Assembly: GCA_902825845.1 (NCBI GenBank)
Contig: CADECM010000057.1
Location: 1-38,333 of the forward strand
DNA: 38,333 nucleotides
Direction of reading: 5' to 3'
Origin: an uncultured beta proteobacterium
GTDB taxonomy: Bacteria; Pseudomonadota; Gammaproteobacteria; Burkholderiales; SG8-41
Below the pieces are notes generated by a model, which ran no database searches, had not been told where the DNA came from, and saw only the letters and a program-made list of their open reading frames with translations. Within the stretch, counting starts at the first letter, position 1. The number at the start of each line of letters is the position of its first letter. Below, in pieces: positions 30,718 to 38,333 of this stretch. The position numbers and the translations under genes were made by a program.

Positions 30718-32496
30718 CTACGTACTGGGCAGCAACCCTTCCTCAACAGCCTTGATCTGTATTGCCACATAGCGCGAGTACTGGCGGCAATTGTTGAAGC
30801 CACCGCCTGCAAACCACAGGCCCCGTTGCGGGGTGCGTTTCCACATATTGCACATTTCGCCGTCCGGGCCGAAGCCCCAGATTTGCCCGACCTTCTTGCC
30901 GATGGTCTGTCCCAGCAGCTTGGTGACCACCACTTCCTGCGGCAGGAAGCCCGTCGCCAGCACGATCAAGTCCGCGGGCTTGACCGATCCATCCTTGAGC
31001 AATGCGCCGTTTTCGACGAAACGCTCGATCTGATCGTAGTGCAGCAGGCCGATTTCGCCGTCGATGATGAGCTGGGAACAGCCGCCGTCGAGATAGTAGC
31101 CGCCGTAACGCGTGCGCACCATCCACTGGTGGCCGGCGCCATCCTCGCCATCGGTGAACTTGAACCCGCGCGCGATCAGACCGTCGATGGTCTTCTTGTC
31201 GTTTTCCAGCATGCGCTTGGTGATCGTCTGCAGGTTCTTCTTCACCATCGGCTTGGTGTTGGTGCTGGCCAGCAAATCGCCGTCGTCGATGGGGATGCCG
31301 TTGTAGATGCCATAGGTGAGCTTTGCCGATGGATCGATGCTCAATACCATGGTCGATCCGCGCTGCACGATGGTGGTGTCACAGCCGTTGGCGTGCAAAT
31401 CCTGCGCGACGTCGTGGCCGCTGGTGCCGGTGCCGATGACCAGCGCCTTCTTGCCGCGCCAGTTGGCGCCGTTGGTGAACGCGGTGGTATGCATCGCGTC
31501 GCCCTTGAAATCCTTCAACCCGGGCAGTTCCGGAATATGCGCCTCGCCCACCAGCCCATTGGCGAACACCAGGTGCCGCGGATGCAGCGTGCGTTCGGTG
31601 CCATCGGCGCGGCGAACCACCGCGTTCCATTGGCCGGCGGCGTCATCGTAGTCGCCGCGAAGGAACTCGGTGCTGGTCCAGAAATTGATTTCCATCGCCC
31701 ACGAGTACGCTTCGAACCAGTCGGCCACCATGTCCTTGGGCAGATACGTGGGCCACGACGGCGGAAACGGCATGTAGGGCAGGTGATTGAGCTTGGTGTC
31801 GTTGTGCAGCGCCAGTGAGTGATAACGCTGGCGCCAGCAATCGCCGACGCGCGGAAATTTGTCCACCACCAGCGTGTCGACGCCGATACGCCCGAGCGTG
31901 GCCGCGAGCGACAAGCCGCCCTGACCGCCACCGACGATGAGCACCACCGGTTCGCGGTCGGTATATGCCTGAATCGCCTCGCGCTGTTCCTTCCAGTTGG
32001 TGCCGCCGAAGTTGCGCGAAAAGGCCTCGCCGGTCGGGCAGCGATTGCCGATGGTTTCCTCAAAGCCTTTCAACTCATGCAGGCTGGTCATCATCTGAAA
32101 CGCTTTTGACGGATCGACAGCCAGCAGCCGTACCACACCAAAACCGCGTCCGACCTTGGTCTCGAACTGGAAGATGGCTTCGATCACATCGAGGCCGGCC
32201 CGCTGTACGCGGCGCGGCGCCGTGCGCCCCGGCGCGATGGCAAACCCGCGCGCCTGGGTGGCCGGCTGTTTTGCCACCAGCAATGCGGCGATGGTTCCGG
32301 CGCCCTCGCTCGGCGTGATCGACCAGGTGAAGGCAAGCAAGTCGCGCCAGTAGCTTTCCGTTGCAAACAGCGACGCGACGGAGGCCGCGTTTCCGCCTTG
32401 AAGCGCGGCATCGAATTGTCCAAGCCATTGTCCGACAAGCGCCGCTTCGGACTGGACTGCGCCCTTTTCCACGCCCAATGGTTCTGCGGTGTCCAT
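30718..32496 (-). CDS. Flavin-containing monooxygenase with N-terminal NTF2-like domain
   Basis: This 592-residue protein has an N-terminal SnoaL/NTF2-like region (residues about 20-150; QFDAALQGGNAASVASLFATESYWRDLLAF) followed by a Rossmann-type FMO/BVMO half. The FAD site VVLIVGGGQGGLSLAATLGRIGV (about 190), the Trp/Arg segment RVGDCWRQRYHSLALHN, and the NADP Rossmann ALVIGTGTSGHDVAQDL (about 355) are present. A C-terminal PADLIVLATGFLPQ completes the fold. Such enzymes oxygenate ketones or soft heteroatoms with NADPH and O2. The NTF2-like fusion is seen in other actinobacterial and proteobacterial FMO-like proteins. It is divergent from the SDR/amidohydrolase genes, suggesting a small degradative locus. 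Confidence 0.9.
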   Translation of the reverse strand: MDTAEPLGVEKGAVQSEAALVGQWLGQFDAALQGGNAASVASLFATESYWRDLLAFTWSITPSEGAGTIAALLVAKQPATQARGFAIAPGRTAPRRVQRAGLDVIEAIFQFETKVGRGFGVVRLLAVDPSKAFQMMTSLHELKGFEETIGNRCPTGEAFSRNFGGTNWKEQREAIQAYTDREPVVLIVGGGQGGLSLAATLGRIGVDTLVVDKFPRVGDCWRQRYHSLALHNDTKLNHLPYMPFPPSWPTYLPKDMVADWFEAYSWAMEINFWTSTEFLRGDYDDAAGQWNAVVRRADGTERTLHPRHLVFANGLVGEAHIPELPGLKDFKGDAMHTTAFTNGANWRGKKALVIGTGTSGHDVAQDLHANGCDTTIVQRGSTMVLSIDPSAKLTYGIYNGIPIDDGDLLASTNTKPMVKKNLQTITKRMLENDKKTIDGLIARGFKFTDGEDGAGHQWMVRTRYGGYYLDGGCSQLIIDGEIGLLHYDQIERFVENGALLKDGSVKPADLIVLATGFLPQEVVVTKLLGQTIGKKVGQIWGFGPDGEMCNMWKRTPQRGLWFAGGGFNNCRQYSRYVAIQIKAVEEGLLPST

Positions 32497-32698
32497 AATT
32501 TGATCCTCACACAGTAAATTGCCCTATCGCGCAGGGCCAAAAATCTCGTCTTTGTTGAATATACTATGCAGGCGCTTGACGTGCGCGCAAGTACGAACAT
32601 GGACTGCATGGTGGAATGTGGGCGCACGCGCCCGGCTGTGCAGGGGCGCGGCGCCTGCGCAAGGGCCGAATTGGTTGACTGCAAAAACAGGAGGCATG

Positions 32699-33622
32699 AT
32701 GGATATTCCAGACAGGATCGTCGAGGGTAAAGTCGTGGTGGTCACCGGCGCCGGCGGCGGCATCGGTACCGAGATCGCGAAAATGATGGCGCAACAGGGC
32801 GCGCGCGTGGTGGTGAACGATCTGGGCAGCGCAGTGAACGGTGAAGGGCGCAACGCGGGCCCGGGGCAGAAAACCGTTGACACGATTCGCGCGGCAGGCG
32901 GCGAAGCGGTGCTGAACACGGACAGCGTGGCCGAATGGACCGGGGCGCAGCATATTATTCAATGCGCACTGGACAACTTTGGCCGCATCGACGCCGTCGT
33001 TAACAATGCGGGCATTCTGCGCGACGTGATGTTTCACAAAATGTCGCAGCAGGACTGGGATCTCTCGCTTGGCGTGGTGTTGACGGGTTCGGCCTATGTG
33101 AGCCTTGCCGCGGCGCCCCATTTTCGCAAGCAGAATGGCGGTGCCTTTGTGCACCTGAGTTCCACCTCGGGCTTGATCGGCAACATGGGCCAGGCCAACT
33201 ATGCCGCGGGCAAGCTGGGGTTGGTGGGGCTATCCAAGGGCATTGCCATCGACATGGCCGCGTTTCGGGTGCGCTCCAACGTCGTGGCGCCGACAGCGTT
33301 CACGCGCATGACGGAATCGATACCAACCAAGACGCCGGAACAGCAGCAGCGCGCCAGCCAGCGCGAAACCATTCCGCCCGAGAAGAACGCGCCGTTGATC
33401 GTCTTTCTGTGCAGCGACCTTGCGCAGGATATTTCGGGCCAAGTCTTTTATTCGCGCAAGAACGAACTGATCCTGTTCAACCAGCTGCGCCCGAAACAGC
33501 GCGCGCACCTGAGCGGCGGCTGGACGCCACAACTGATCGCACAGCATATGGTGCCGGCGTTCAGAAAATCGTTCGAGCCGGTGGATATGACGCGCGATGT
33601 ATTCTCCGGCTATCTACCCTGA
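32699..33622 (+). CDS. SDR family oxidoreductase, MFE-2/hydroxyacyl-CoA dehydrogenase-like
   Basis: This 307-residue short-chain dehydrogenase has the cofactor loop VVVTGAGGGIGTEIAKMMAQQGARVVVNDLGSA (residues about 12-45) with the NAD-favouring Asp of VVNDLG, NNAGIL, and the catalytic S-Y-K set (HLSSTSGLIG, then YAAGKLG). The inserted NGEGRNAGPGQKTVDTIRAAGGEAV matches the peroxisomal multifunctional enzyme type 2-like branch. A likely substrate is a hydroxyacyl-CoA, though no SCP2 or hydratase domain is attached. AGGAGG lies 4 nt before ATG 32699 and 1 nt before ATG 32696, so 32699 is chosen. The amidohydrolase gene follows after 24 bp. Confidence 0.9.
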   Translation: MDIPDRIVEGKVVVVTGAGGGIGTEIAKMMAQQGARVVVNDLGSAVNGEGRNAGPGQKTVDTIRAAGGEAVLNTDSVAEWTGAQHIIQCALDNFGRIDAVVNNAGILRDVMFHKMSQQDWDLSLGVVLTGSAYVSLAAAPHFRKQNGGAFVHLSSTSGLIGNMGQANYAAGKLGLVGLSKGIAIDMAAFRVRSNVVAPTAFTRMTESIPTKTPEQQQRASQRETIPPEKNAPLIVFLCSDLAQDISGQVFYSRKNELILFNQLRPKQRAHLSGGWTPQLIAQHMVPAFRKSFEPVDMTRDVFSGYLP

Positions 33623-33646
33623 TCCGTTCACCAAGGAAACCCCCCC

Positions 33647-34666
33647 ATGACCATTGGCGACCCTGCCTGGCTGCAACTGACACCGGAAACAGCGCTGGAG
33701 CCGGAGATGCCCATCTGCGACCCGCATCATCACATCTGGGCGCAGCGCCATGAACCGCCAGCCTACCAGCGCTATCTGTTGCCCGACCTTGCCGCGGACA
33801 TCCGCGACAGCGGGCACAATGTGCGCTCCACCGTGTTCATCGAGGTCAAAGCGTTTTATCGCAACCATGGGCCGGAGGCGATGCAGCCGGTGGGCGAAGT
33901 CGAGCACGTCAACGGCCTTGCCGATGAAGCCGCGAGCGGAAAACACGGCCCGGCGAAGATTGCCGCCGGCATTGTCGGCCACGCTGATTTGAAACTGGGC
34001 GACCGCGTCACCCCCGTGCTGGAAGCCCTGCAAGCGGCAAGCCCCGGCCGCTTTCGCGGCATACGGCATTCTGCCGGATGGGATGCAAGCCCGGAACTGG
34101 CGCAGCGCGACATCCAGGGCGTGATGTCCACCGCGCAGTACCGTGCTGGCGCGCGGGTGCTGGCCAGGATGGGGCTGACGCTCGACAACTCGCTTTACCA
34201 CCCGCAACTTGATGAACTGGCCGAACTGGCACGCGCGGTGCCGGAACTCACCATCGTGCTGAATCACATCGGCGGTCTGGTGCGTGTCGGCCCCTACGCC
34301 AACCGTGACGACACGGTGCTCGCGGAATGGCGGCGCGGCGTGGCAACTGTGGCGGCATGTCCGAACGTCGTGCTCAAACTCGGCGGCGTGGGACAAAAGC
34401 GCTTTGGCTTTGATTGGCTGGCACGCGCCAAGCCCATCGGCTCGGTGGAACTGGCAAACACGCTCGCCCCGCTGATGCACTACTGCATTGACCAATTCGG
34501 CCCGCAGCGCTGCATGTTTGAAAGCAACTTCCCGGTTGACAAGGTTTCGTACTCCTACACTGTCGTGTTCAACGCCTTCAAGCGGCTGTCCAAAGGTTAT
34601 TCCGCCAGCGAGCGCGCGGCGATGTTTCACGACACGGCGGCGCGGGTGTATCGGATTGCGGTGTAG
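33647..34666 (+). CDS. Amidohydrolase family protein, PDC-hydrolase-like
   Basis: This 339-residue TIM-barrel metal-dependent hydrolase of the amidohydrolase_2 family has the N-terminal metal motif CDPHHHIW (about 24-31), a barrel strand FRGIRHSAGWD (about 138), ELTIVLNHIGG (about 203), and the C-terminal MFESNFPVDK (about 287) with the usual Asp. LigI-type 2-pyrone-4,6-dicarboxylate lactonases and related decarboxylases share this pattern. It is transcribed with the SDR, so the two probably act on one pathway, perhaps lactone ring opening or decarboxylation. The substrate is unknown. Confidence 0.88.
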   Translation: MTIGDPAWLQLTPETALEPEMPICDPHHHIWAQRHEPPAYQRYLLPDLAADIRDSGHNVRSTVFIEVKAFYRNHGPEAMQPVGEVEHVNGLADEAASGKHGPAKIAAGIVGHADLKLGDRVTPVLEALQAASPGRFRGIRHSAGWDASPELAQRDIQGVMSTAQYRAGARVLARMGLTLDNSLYHPQLDELAELARAVPELTIVLNHIGGLVRVGPYANRDDTVLAEWRRGVATVAACPNVVLKLGGVGQKRFGFDWLARAKPIGSVELANTLAPLMHYCIDQFGPQRCMFESNFPVDKVSYSYTVVFNAFKRLSKGYSASERAAMFHDTAARVYRIAV

Positions 34667-34791
34667 TGGGTGTTATGAATTCGCGGTATTTCCAAACGCA
34701 TTTCGCTCATCCCGATCGCCCTCTCAAGGTGAGTTGAGTTTGCACCGTCTTCCCATCGGTGAGTGGTGGCAGTGACGATAGATACAATCCA

Positions 34792-34821
34792 TTAAGTATT
34801 TGATTTTAAATAATTATTTTT
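34792..34821 (+). repeat. AT-rich dispersed palindrome, copy 8 (AAAT subtype)
   Basis: It begins TTAAGTATTTGATTTTAAAT, nearly identical to copy 6 over the first 19 bases. It lies 125 bp after the amidohydrolase stop, at the left edge of the region with no genes. Confidence 0.75.
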
Positions 34822-35074
34822 GGACCCATGATGAGCCGTGGCTGTCTCGAATTCGTCGCGGCAGGTGGCCCCAGCCGGCGTGGCACTATCTGAATGCCGA
34901 GCGAACGCTGCCACGCATCGATCGGAAATAAATTCACACGCCGCGAATTACTGTCGTGGACAGATTCAATCGCATCAGGTAGTTGCCACATTGATGCCCG
35001 GTCCACTTACCAAAGGCGACGCTCATCAACATGCGTGCGATCGCTGTTGGTCGGCCTTATGTGGAGCTCCACAT

Positions 35075-35105
35075 AAGGCCGATTATGTAGATATCGCGAT
35101 TATGT
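35075..35105 (+). repeat. 31-bp inverted repeat, left copy
   Basis: It starts AAGGCCGATTATGTAGATAT and ends GCGATTATGT. It is the exact reverse complement of the right copy at 35524-35554. Confidence 0.9.
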
Positions 35106-35523
35106 TGAGTTTCCAGAGGGCGGTACGGTGGAAGCAGCATTTGCACTGTGTCGATGGGCTTAACGTACATTCGGGGCCGTTCTGCGCTCTACATAATTTT
35201 CGCATTTCCCCGCAGTGAAGTTCCCATGCTAGGCGACATTCATGAGCAGAATCACTTCACTCCGGCGCACGAAGCTTTCGCGATCATGTGCAGGGCCCAT
35301 CGACCCAATTGCGGATAAACTAACTCGGTAAGATGCCCACCTGCGATATAAAAAGCAAAGGCACTCGGTACGACCGCTGCACCATCAAGTGGAAACCGTC
35401 TCCAGCGTGAACGGCCGCGAGACTAGCAGATGAAGTTCTTCGGGTGCTGAAATTATGTAGAGCTCGAAAACGACGCCTACCGCGCTACACGCGCAGTGGG
35501 CGCCCGATTTTGATCATAGCTAC

Positions 35524-35554
35524 ACATAATCGCGATATCTACATAATCGGCCTT
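35524..35554 (-). repeat. 31-bp inverted repeat, right copy
   Basis: On the minus strand it is identical to the left copy over all 31 positions. Confidence 0.9.
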
Positions 35555-35597
35555 TCCGGTCGTTGGCGAAAGCGAGCATCAAGGTCTGCAATGTTTT

Positions 35598-35817
35598 GGA
35601 TTCTGTTGAAAATGTCGGTTTTGCGATGACCCAATTTTCTATTGAGGTTGCTTCGCGGTCGACATTTGCGCCGAAGCATAACGCGAGGAGCGAATAGAAG
35701 CTCCGTAGCCGCGTTCTTGAGCGAAGGTCGACCCCTCCGCGCTTGGAAATCGATAATGACGCTATAGGCCTAGGATTTTCCGGCCCAATGCGAAAACCGA
35801 CTTTTTCAACAGAATCC
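35598..35817. mobile_element. MITE-like element with 25-bp terminal inverted repeats
   Basis: GGATTCTGTTGAAAATGTCG plus GTTTT at 35598-35622 is inverted at 35793-35817 with 24 of 25 positions matching. The 220-bp body has no ORF. The ends resemble insertion-sequence termini with a GGATTCTGTTGAAAAA start. Flanking bases TTT on both sides could be a short target duplication, but this is weak. No transposase is present, so it would need one in trans. Confidence 0.65.
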
Positions 35818-35982
35818 TTTGGTTACCGGCCACTCAGACGGTGTATGCCTTGAACGTCGGCTTCGTTAACTCCCGACCTCACACACCCGCCCCAAGTCGC
35901 GCACCGCGAATGTCGGCAATACGGCCGCCAAATTGCGAGCATGGAATTTCAAGTTTGGAAACGCCCGGGTCAGCCAATTTGA

Positions 35983-36486
35983 CTACAATTCTTTTAACAT
36001 TGTCACGGACGACGTGATGAATCCGCGTCTCTTAAAGAACCGATGAGCATCGTCGTTATCAATACCGCTCTCTAAGAATAGGCGAGACGCCCCGGACTTC
36101 TTGCATGCTTTTTCCACCTCTATAAGTAAACGACTACCCAGCCCTGTCCGCCGAGAGTCATCATTGATTATCAGATCGTACAGAGTCGCATAGCCGTTAC
36201 GGACCCGCAAATCAAATTCGACATACGCTAAGCCCCTAACGCTGCCTCGATCTCTGGCGACCAAAAGGCGCTCATATCTCGAGCGTCCGGCCTCGGAGCG
36301 ACGAGCGCGAGAAAATTGATTCCGGAGTAATTTGCGCAATTTTGCCCGGCAGCTCCAAACACCAAGTCGTTCCGCTCGACCATCCTGCAATTCACCATGC
36401 GAAATGTACTGATCGTGAACGTTCTCCATAAAAAACGTAACGATGTCATCGACTTGTTCTTCAGCACAAATCCAATAGATTTTCAT
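35983..36486 (-). CDS. GNAT family acetyltransferase
   Basis: This 167-residue protein has the GNAT fold: GLAYVEFDLRVRNGYATLYDLIINDDSRRTGLGSRLLIEVEKACKKSGASRLFLESGIDNDDAHRFFKRRGF. The acetyl-CoA pyrophosphate-binding motif R-R-T-G-L-G at about 118-124 is intact. The C-terminal motif B (DNDDAHRFFKRRGF) is typical of N-acetyltransferases. The N-terminal 60 residues are Arg-rich and not recognised. The acceptor substrate is unknown. I prefer ATG 36486 over GTG 36495, since AGGTG lies 7 nt upstream. It is 22 bp after the membrane protein gene on the same strand, so both may be co-transcribed. Confidence 0.88.
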   Translation of the reverse strand: MKIYWICAEEQVDDIVTFFMENVHDQYISHGELQDGRAERLGVWSCRAKLRKLLRNQFSRARRSEAGRSRYERLLVARDRGSVRGLAYVEFDLRVRNGYATLYDLIINDDSRRTGLGSRLLIEVEKACKKSGASRLFLESGIDNDDAHRFFKRRGFITSSVTMLKEL

Positions 36487-36508
36487 ATTTGACACCTATC
36501 TCTGCAAA

Positions 36509-37708
36509 CTACTTGGAAATATTTCTGAACCAATTCTTGCAGTAGGGACAATCTGTAAATATCCCCGAAACATCAGCGAAAAACTTCTCCCGCTTCTCGG
36601 AGTCGTTACCAGGTTCAAGCTGGCGCTTAATTCCATCACTAATTACGTTTCTGAGTAGCTCTATGTAATTCCATTTCAGGTCTTTCTCCCAAAGTGCTTG
36701 AAATACTGGCCTGCCGCATAATTCCCAAATCCAAATAAGCCAGCTACCAAAAACATCATGAGGCATGACATCGTCTCGCCTAAACCGCACCCCCATTTCG
36801 AACAAATTTAGGAACTGACAGACATACTCTTGAACACGATATCGGTCAACGTCATTTAGGGCGACGTCACCATCTGCCCAGACCGCACTGATCAAAGACC
36901 GCGTCTCGGGGTTGTTTTCAAATCGGAATAAATCAATAGATGCTAACTCGAGGTTCTGATAAATCTGCTGGTGGGTTGTCTCTCGATCACGTTTCGCATT
37001 AATCGAGTTCGTAGTCACAACAAGTATTGCGGCAATAATAATTCCCAGCAGTTGCGCGATGCCATTTGCGAATCCACCCAAGGAATCTTTGCCAAATTCA
37101 ATCATGCTTTTGTCGAACTGCAGGTGCGGCCGTATCCAAGCTAGCCACAAGAGACCCAGAGCCACCAATATACTTATGCCAACCCACACCATCATCGCGT
37201 AGCGCAAACGGTCGTCGTCCACACCATCTCGAAGTCGGAAGAAATACGCTACCGCGGAAAGTAAGACTCCAAATAAAATCATCACTCCAGAACTGTACCC
37301 GCCAAGCAAAGGGCATTCTTGTCCCGCGAGCAGGTATGACGCAACTACGGTGGCCATCCCAACGCCACATATAATCGGGAGTGCAAGTTTGAATTCTTTG
37401 ATGTTTTTTAGAGAGCCCTCAATCTCCGGTGTCATTATCCTTTTTCTTGTCTCGCGAGAAATGAGCCACAATATGTAGCATAAAGCCGCGACGATTAAGA
37501 TCGACGCGCCACCAAAAGCTAACAAAAATGTCCTTGCGACTATTTCAAACCCTATTTCATTGAACGCACGCATTTCCCCCTCCGAGCAAGTGGCCTTGAT
37601 TGACCATAAGGTTCCTGTCCGCAACCCGGATGTAATATCTACTCCACTTAGGTTCCTGGCCAAATTCGGAGTTTGAATATTCAATTTTGGGAACGCGAAA
37701 GCTGCCAT
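36509..37708 (-). CDS. Predicted multi-pass membrane protein of unknown function
   Basis: This 399-residue protein has five or so membrane segments: FLLAFGGASILIVAALCYILWLI, ALPIICGVGMATVVASYLLAG, SSGVMILFGVLLSAVAYFF, YAMMVWVGISILVALGLLWLAWI and GIAQLLGIIIAAILVVTT. A cytoplasmic C-terminal domain of about 150 residues follows (TTHQQIYQNLELASIDLFRFE and onward), ending with CPYCKNWFRN, a CxxC that could bind metal. I recognise no named family. The C-terminal helical part after the last TM resembles the soluble domain of the 27089-27649 protein. Codon use is less GC-biased than in the main part of the window, consistent with transfer. Confidence 0.65.
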   Translation of the reverse strand: MAAFAFPKLNIQTPNLARNLSGVDITSGLRTGTLWSIKATCSEGEMRAFNEIGFEIVARTFLLAFGGASILIVAALCYILWLISRETRKRIMTPEIEGSLKNIKEFKLALPIICGVGMATVVASYLLAGQECPLLGGYSSGVMILFGVLLSAVAYFFRLRDGVDDDRLRYAMMVWVGISILVALGLLWLAWIRPHLQFDKSMIEFGKDSLGGFANGIAQLLGIIIAAILVVTTNSINAKRDRETTHQQIYQNLELASIDLFRFENNPETRSLISAVWADGDVALNDVDRYRVQEYVCQFLNLFEMGVRFRRDDVMPHDVFGSWLIWIWELCGRPVFQALWEKDLKWNYIELLRNVISDGIKRQLEPGNDSEKREKFFADVSGIFTDCPYCKNWFRNISK

Positions 37709-37774
37709 CCAAATTGGTAAAATCGTGTCCTCTCCGTACCTATTCCATACCTCTTCACTCGAAAGCTACCTCAA

Positions 37775-38333
37775 TCACTTAACGATCGGGCTATCCGGCG
37801 CAACGATTTCGTGTCCGTATGAGCCCGCCAGCCTTTCGAGCAGGGTGGAGTGCCGCTTCGTGGCAATATACTTCTGAATGAACGGCAACATTCCGTCAGA
37901 TAGGCCATACACGTACTTGACGGCATGCTGCACGACGAGTTTGTTGACCAGCTTCACCAGGTCAACTCTCCGGCGTGCTTTAAGTCTGTGCTGCGTTTCT
38001 GGCTTGACTACTGCTGTAAAGAGTTTCTTCGGCGAGATGGGTATCATAATGAAGGCATCATCCTCGGTAAGTGTGGCCGTCATCCAGATTGGTCGATCTG
38101 ATGTCAGAAGGGGAAATCCATCTTTCGGCACATCCAAGACGAGCCAGTGCATATTATTGAACAATTCGCAGATGTCTGAATGACTCATGAGGCTTTGCGC
38201 AATGCTGAAGGCGAACTCGTCTGCTTGACCCGGATTCTTCTGATCGAGTTACTCGCGAAATGTAGGAGGATCGGTATCCGACCGCCGCGCGATATAGCTA
38301 TCCTCCATGTTTGGCAAAAGTTTTCGACACTCC
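37775..38333 (-). pseudogene. DUF4238-like gene, interrupted by an in-frame stop
   Basis: On the minus strand, one frame spans 38333 to 37775. From the window edge it encodes CRKLLPNMEDSYIARRSDTDPPTFRE, then TAA at 38251-38249, then DEFAFSIAQSLMSHSDICELFNNMHWLVLDVPKDGFPLLTSDRPIW and the remaining C-terminus (137 residues from ATG 38188). The EDxYIARR, SIAQSL and LTSDRP segments fit DUF4238. The central part between the Glu-Asp motif and the SIAQS segment appears about 60-80 residues shorter than in intact members. The combination of an internal stop and shortening indicates a decaying gene. The beginning lies beyond the window. Confidence 0.65.

Larger units (their letters stand above)
35053..35558. 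mobile_element. Composite inverted-repeat element with TTATGTnGA sites
   Basis: Two perfect 31-bp inverted repeats, 35075-35105 and 35524-35554, frame about 420 bp. Inside is a second perfect pair of 14 bp, 35186-35199 and 35450-35463 (GCTCTACATAATTT and its complement). Left of the first repeat lies a perfect 28-bp palindrome (35053-35080) centred on GGAGCTCC. The common unit TTATGTnGA or TTATGTnTA recurs at least eight times in both orientations. No recombinase ORF is present. This looks like the ends of a non-autonomous element using a tyrosine-recombinase-type or transposase-type site array. Confidence 0.6.
34667..35982. other. Long noncoding, repeat-rich boundary region
   Basis: This 1.3-kb gap has no supportable gene. 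It contains AT-rich repeat copy 8, a composite of inverted repeats (35053-35558) and a MITE-like element (35598-35817). The base composition is lower in G+C than the preceding 34 kb. The rest looks like decayed DNA. Confidence 0.6.

Noticed and set aside
34838..35218. 126-codon ORF in the noncoding region
   Set aside because: No domain, and it runs straight through the 28-bp palindrome and 31-bp inverted repeat.
35053..35817. CRISPR array
   Set aside because: The repeats are inverted and irregularly spaced, not direct with uniform spacers. No cas genes are nearby.

Overview
The window reads as a chromosomal segment of a high-GC betaproteobacterium, most likely Burkholderiales or a close relative. 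Three separate Bug-type periplasmic receptors, an NnrU homologue, CysK, class I fructose-1,6-bisphosphatase, CinA and several aromatic or organic-acid catabolic enzymes point that way. GC-rich coding with strong third-position G/C bias runs from 1 to about 34.7 kb. From about 34.8 kb to the end the base composition drops, coding becomes sparse, and mobile-element remnants appear.

Layout. 1-2.2 kb: a MazG-like nucleotide pyrophosphohydrolase (cut by the window edge), a tandem carboxymuconolactone-decarboxylase-fold protein and a small HD-type alarmone hydrolase. 2.4-6.7 kb: a DadA-like FAD oxidoreductase, a Bug receptor, a selenoprotein and its 372-residue partner. 6.7-7.4 kb: a VapBC-type toxin-antitoxin pair. 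7.5-13.2 kb: an MFS transporter, a two-subunit Rieske dioxygenase with a strong promoter, a gentisate-dioxygenase-like cupin and a second Bug receptor. 13.2-23.4 kb: NnrU, a cold-shock protein, CysK, an FKBP, small genes, a LigB-type dioxygenase, GST, a third Bug receptor, CinA, FBPase and a flavoprotein of the 'N-terminal to SelD' family. 23.4-27 kb: a fused full-length ABC exporter. 27-34.7 kb: a membrane protein, a methyltransferase, a 2OG-Fe(II) oxygenase, a flavin monooxygenase, an SDR and an amidohydrolase. 34.7-38.3 kb: inverted-repeat elements, then GNAT, an unknown membrane protein and a broken DUF4238 gene.

The most striking gene is at 4971-5519. Simple ORF calling splits it into 95 + 76 residues at an in-frame UGA. 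The UGA is followed by codons for Gly-Ser-Cys, giving the U-G-S-C signature of the UGSC selenoprotein family. A perfect 8-bp stem follows, with a G-U in its loop at nucleotides 20-21 after the UGA, which fits a bacterial SECIS element. A 372-residue partner overlaps its stop codon, and a Bug receptor and DadA-like flavoprotein lie upstream. A second selenium-linked family member, the stand-alone SelD-type flavoprotein at 22264-23394, supports selenium use by this organism, although no selA, selB, selC or selD is in the window.

A second unexpected signal is a dispersed AT-rich imperfect palindrome of about 30 bp, present in at least eight copies. Most abut start or stop codons, and one lies in frame inside the SelD-type flavoprotein. 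I do not recognise this element. A third is a composite of perfect 31-bp inverted repeats with repeated TTATGTnGA-like sites at 35.05-35.56 kb, beside a 220-bp MITE-like element, at the boundary of the lower-GC region.
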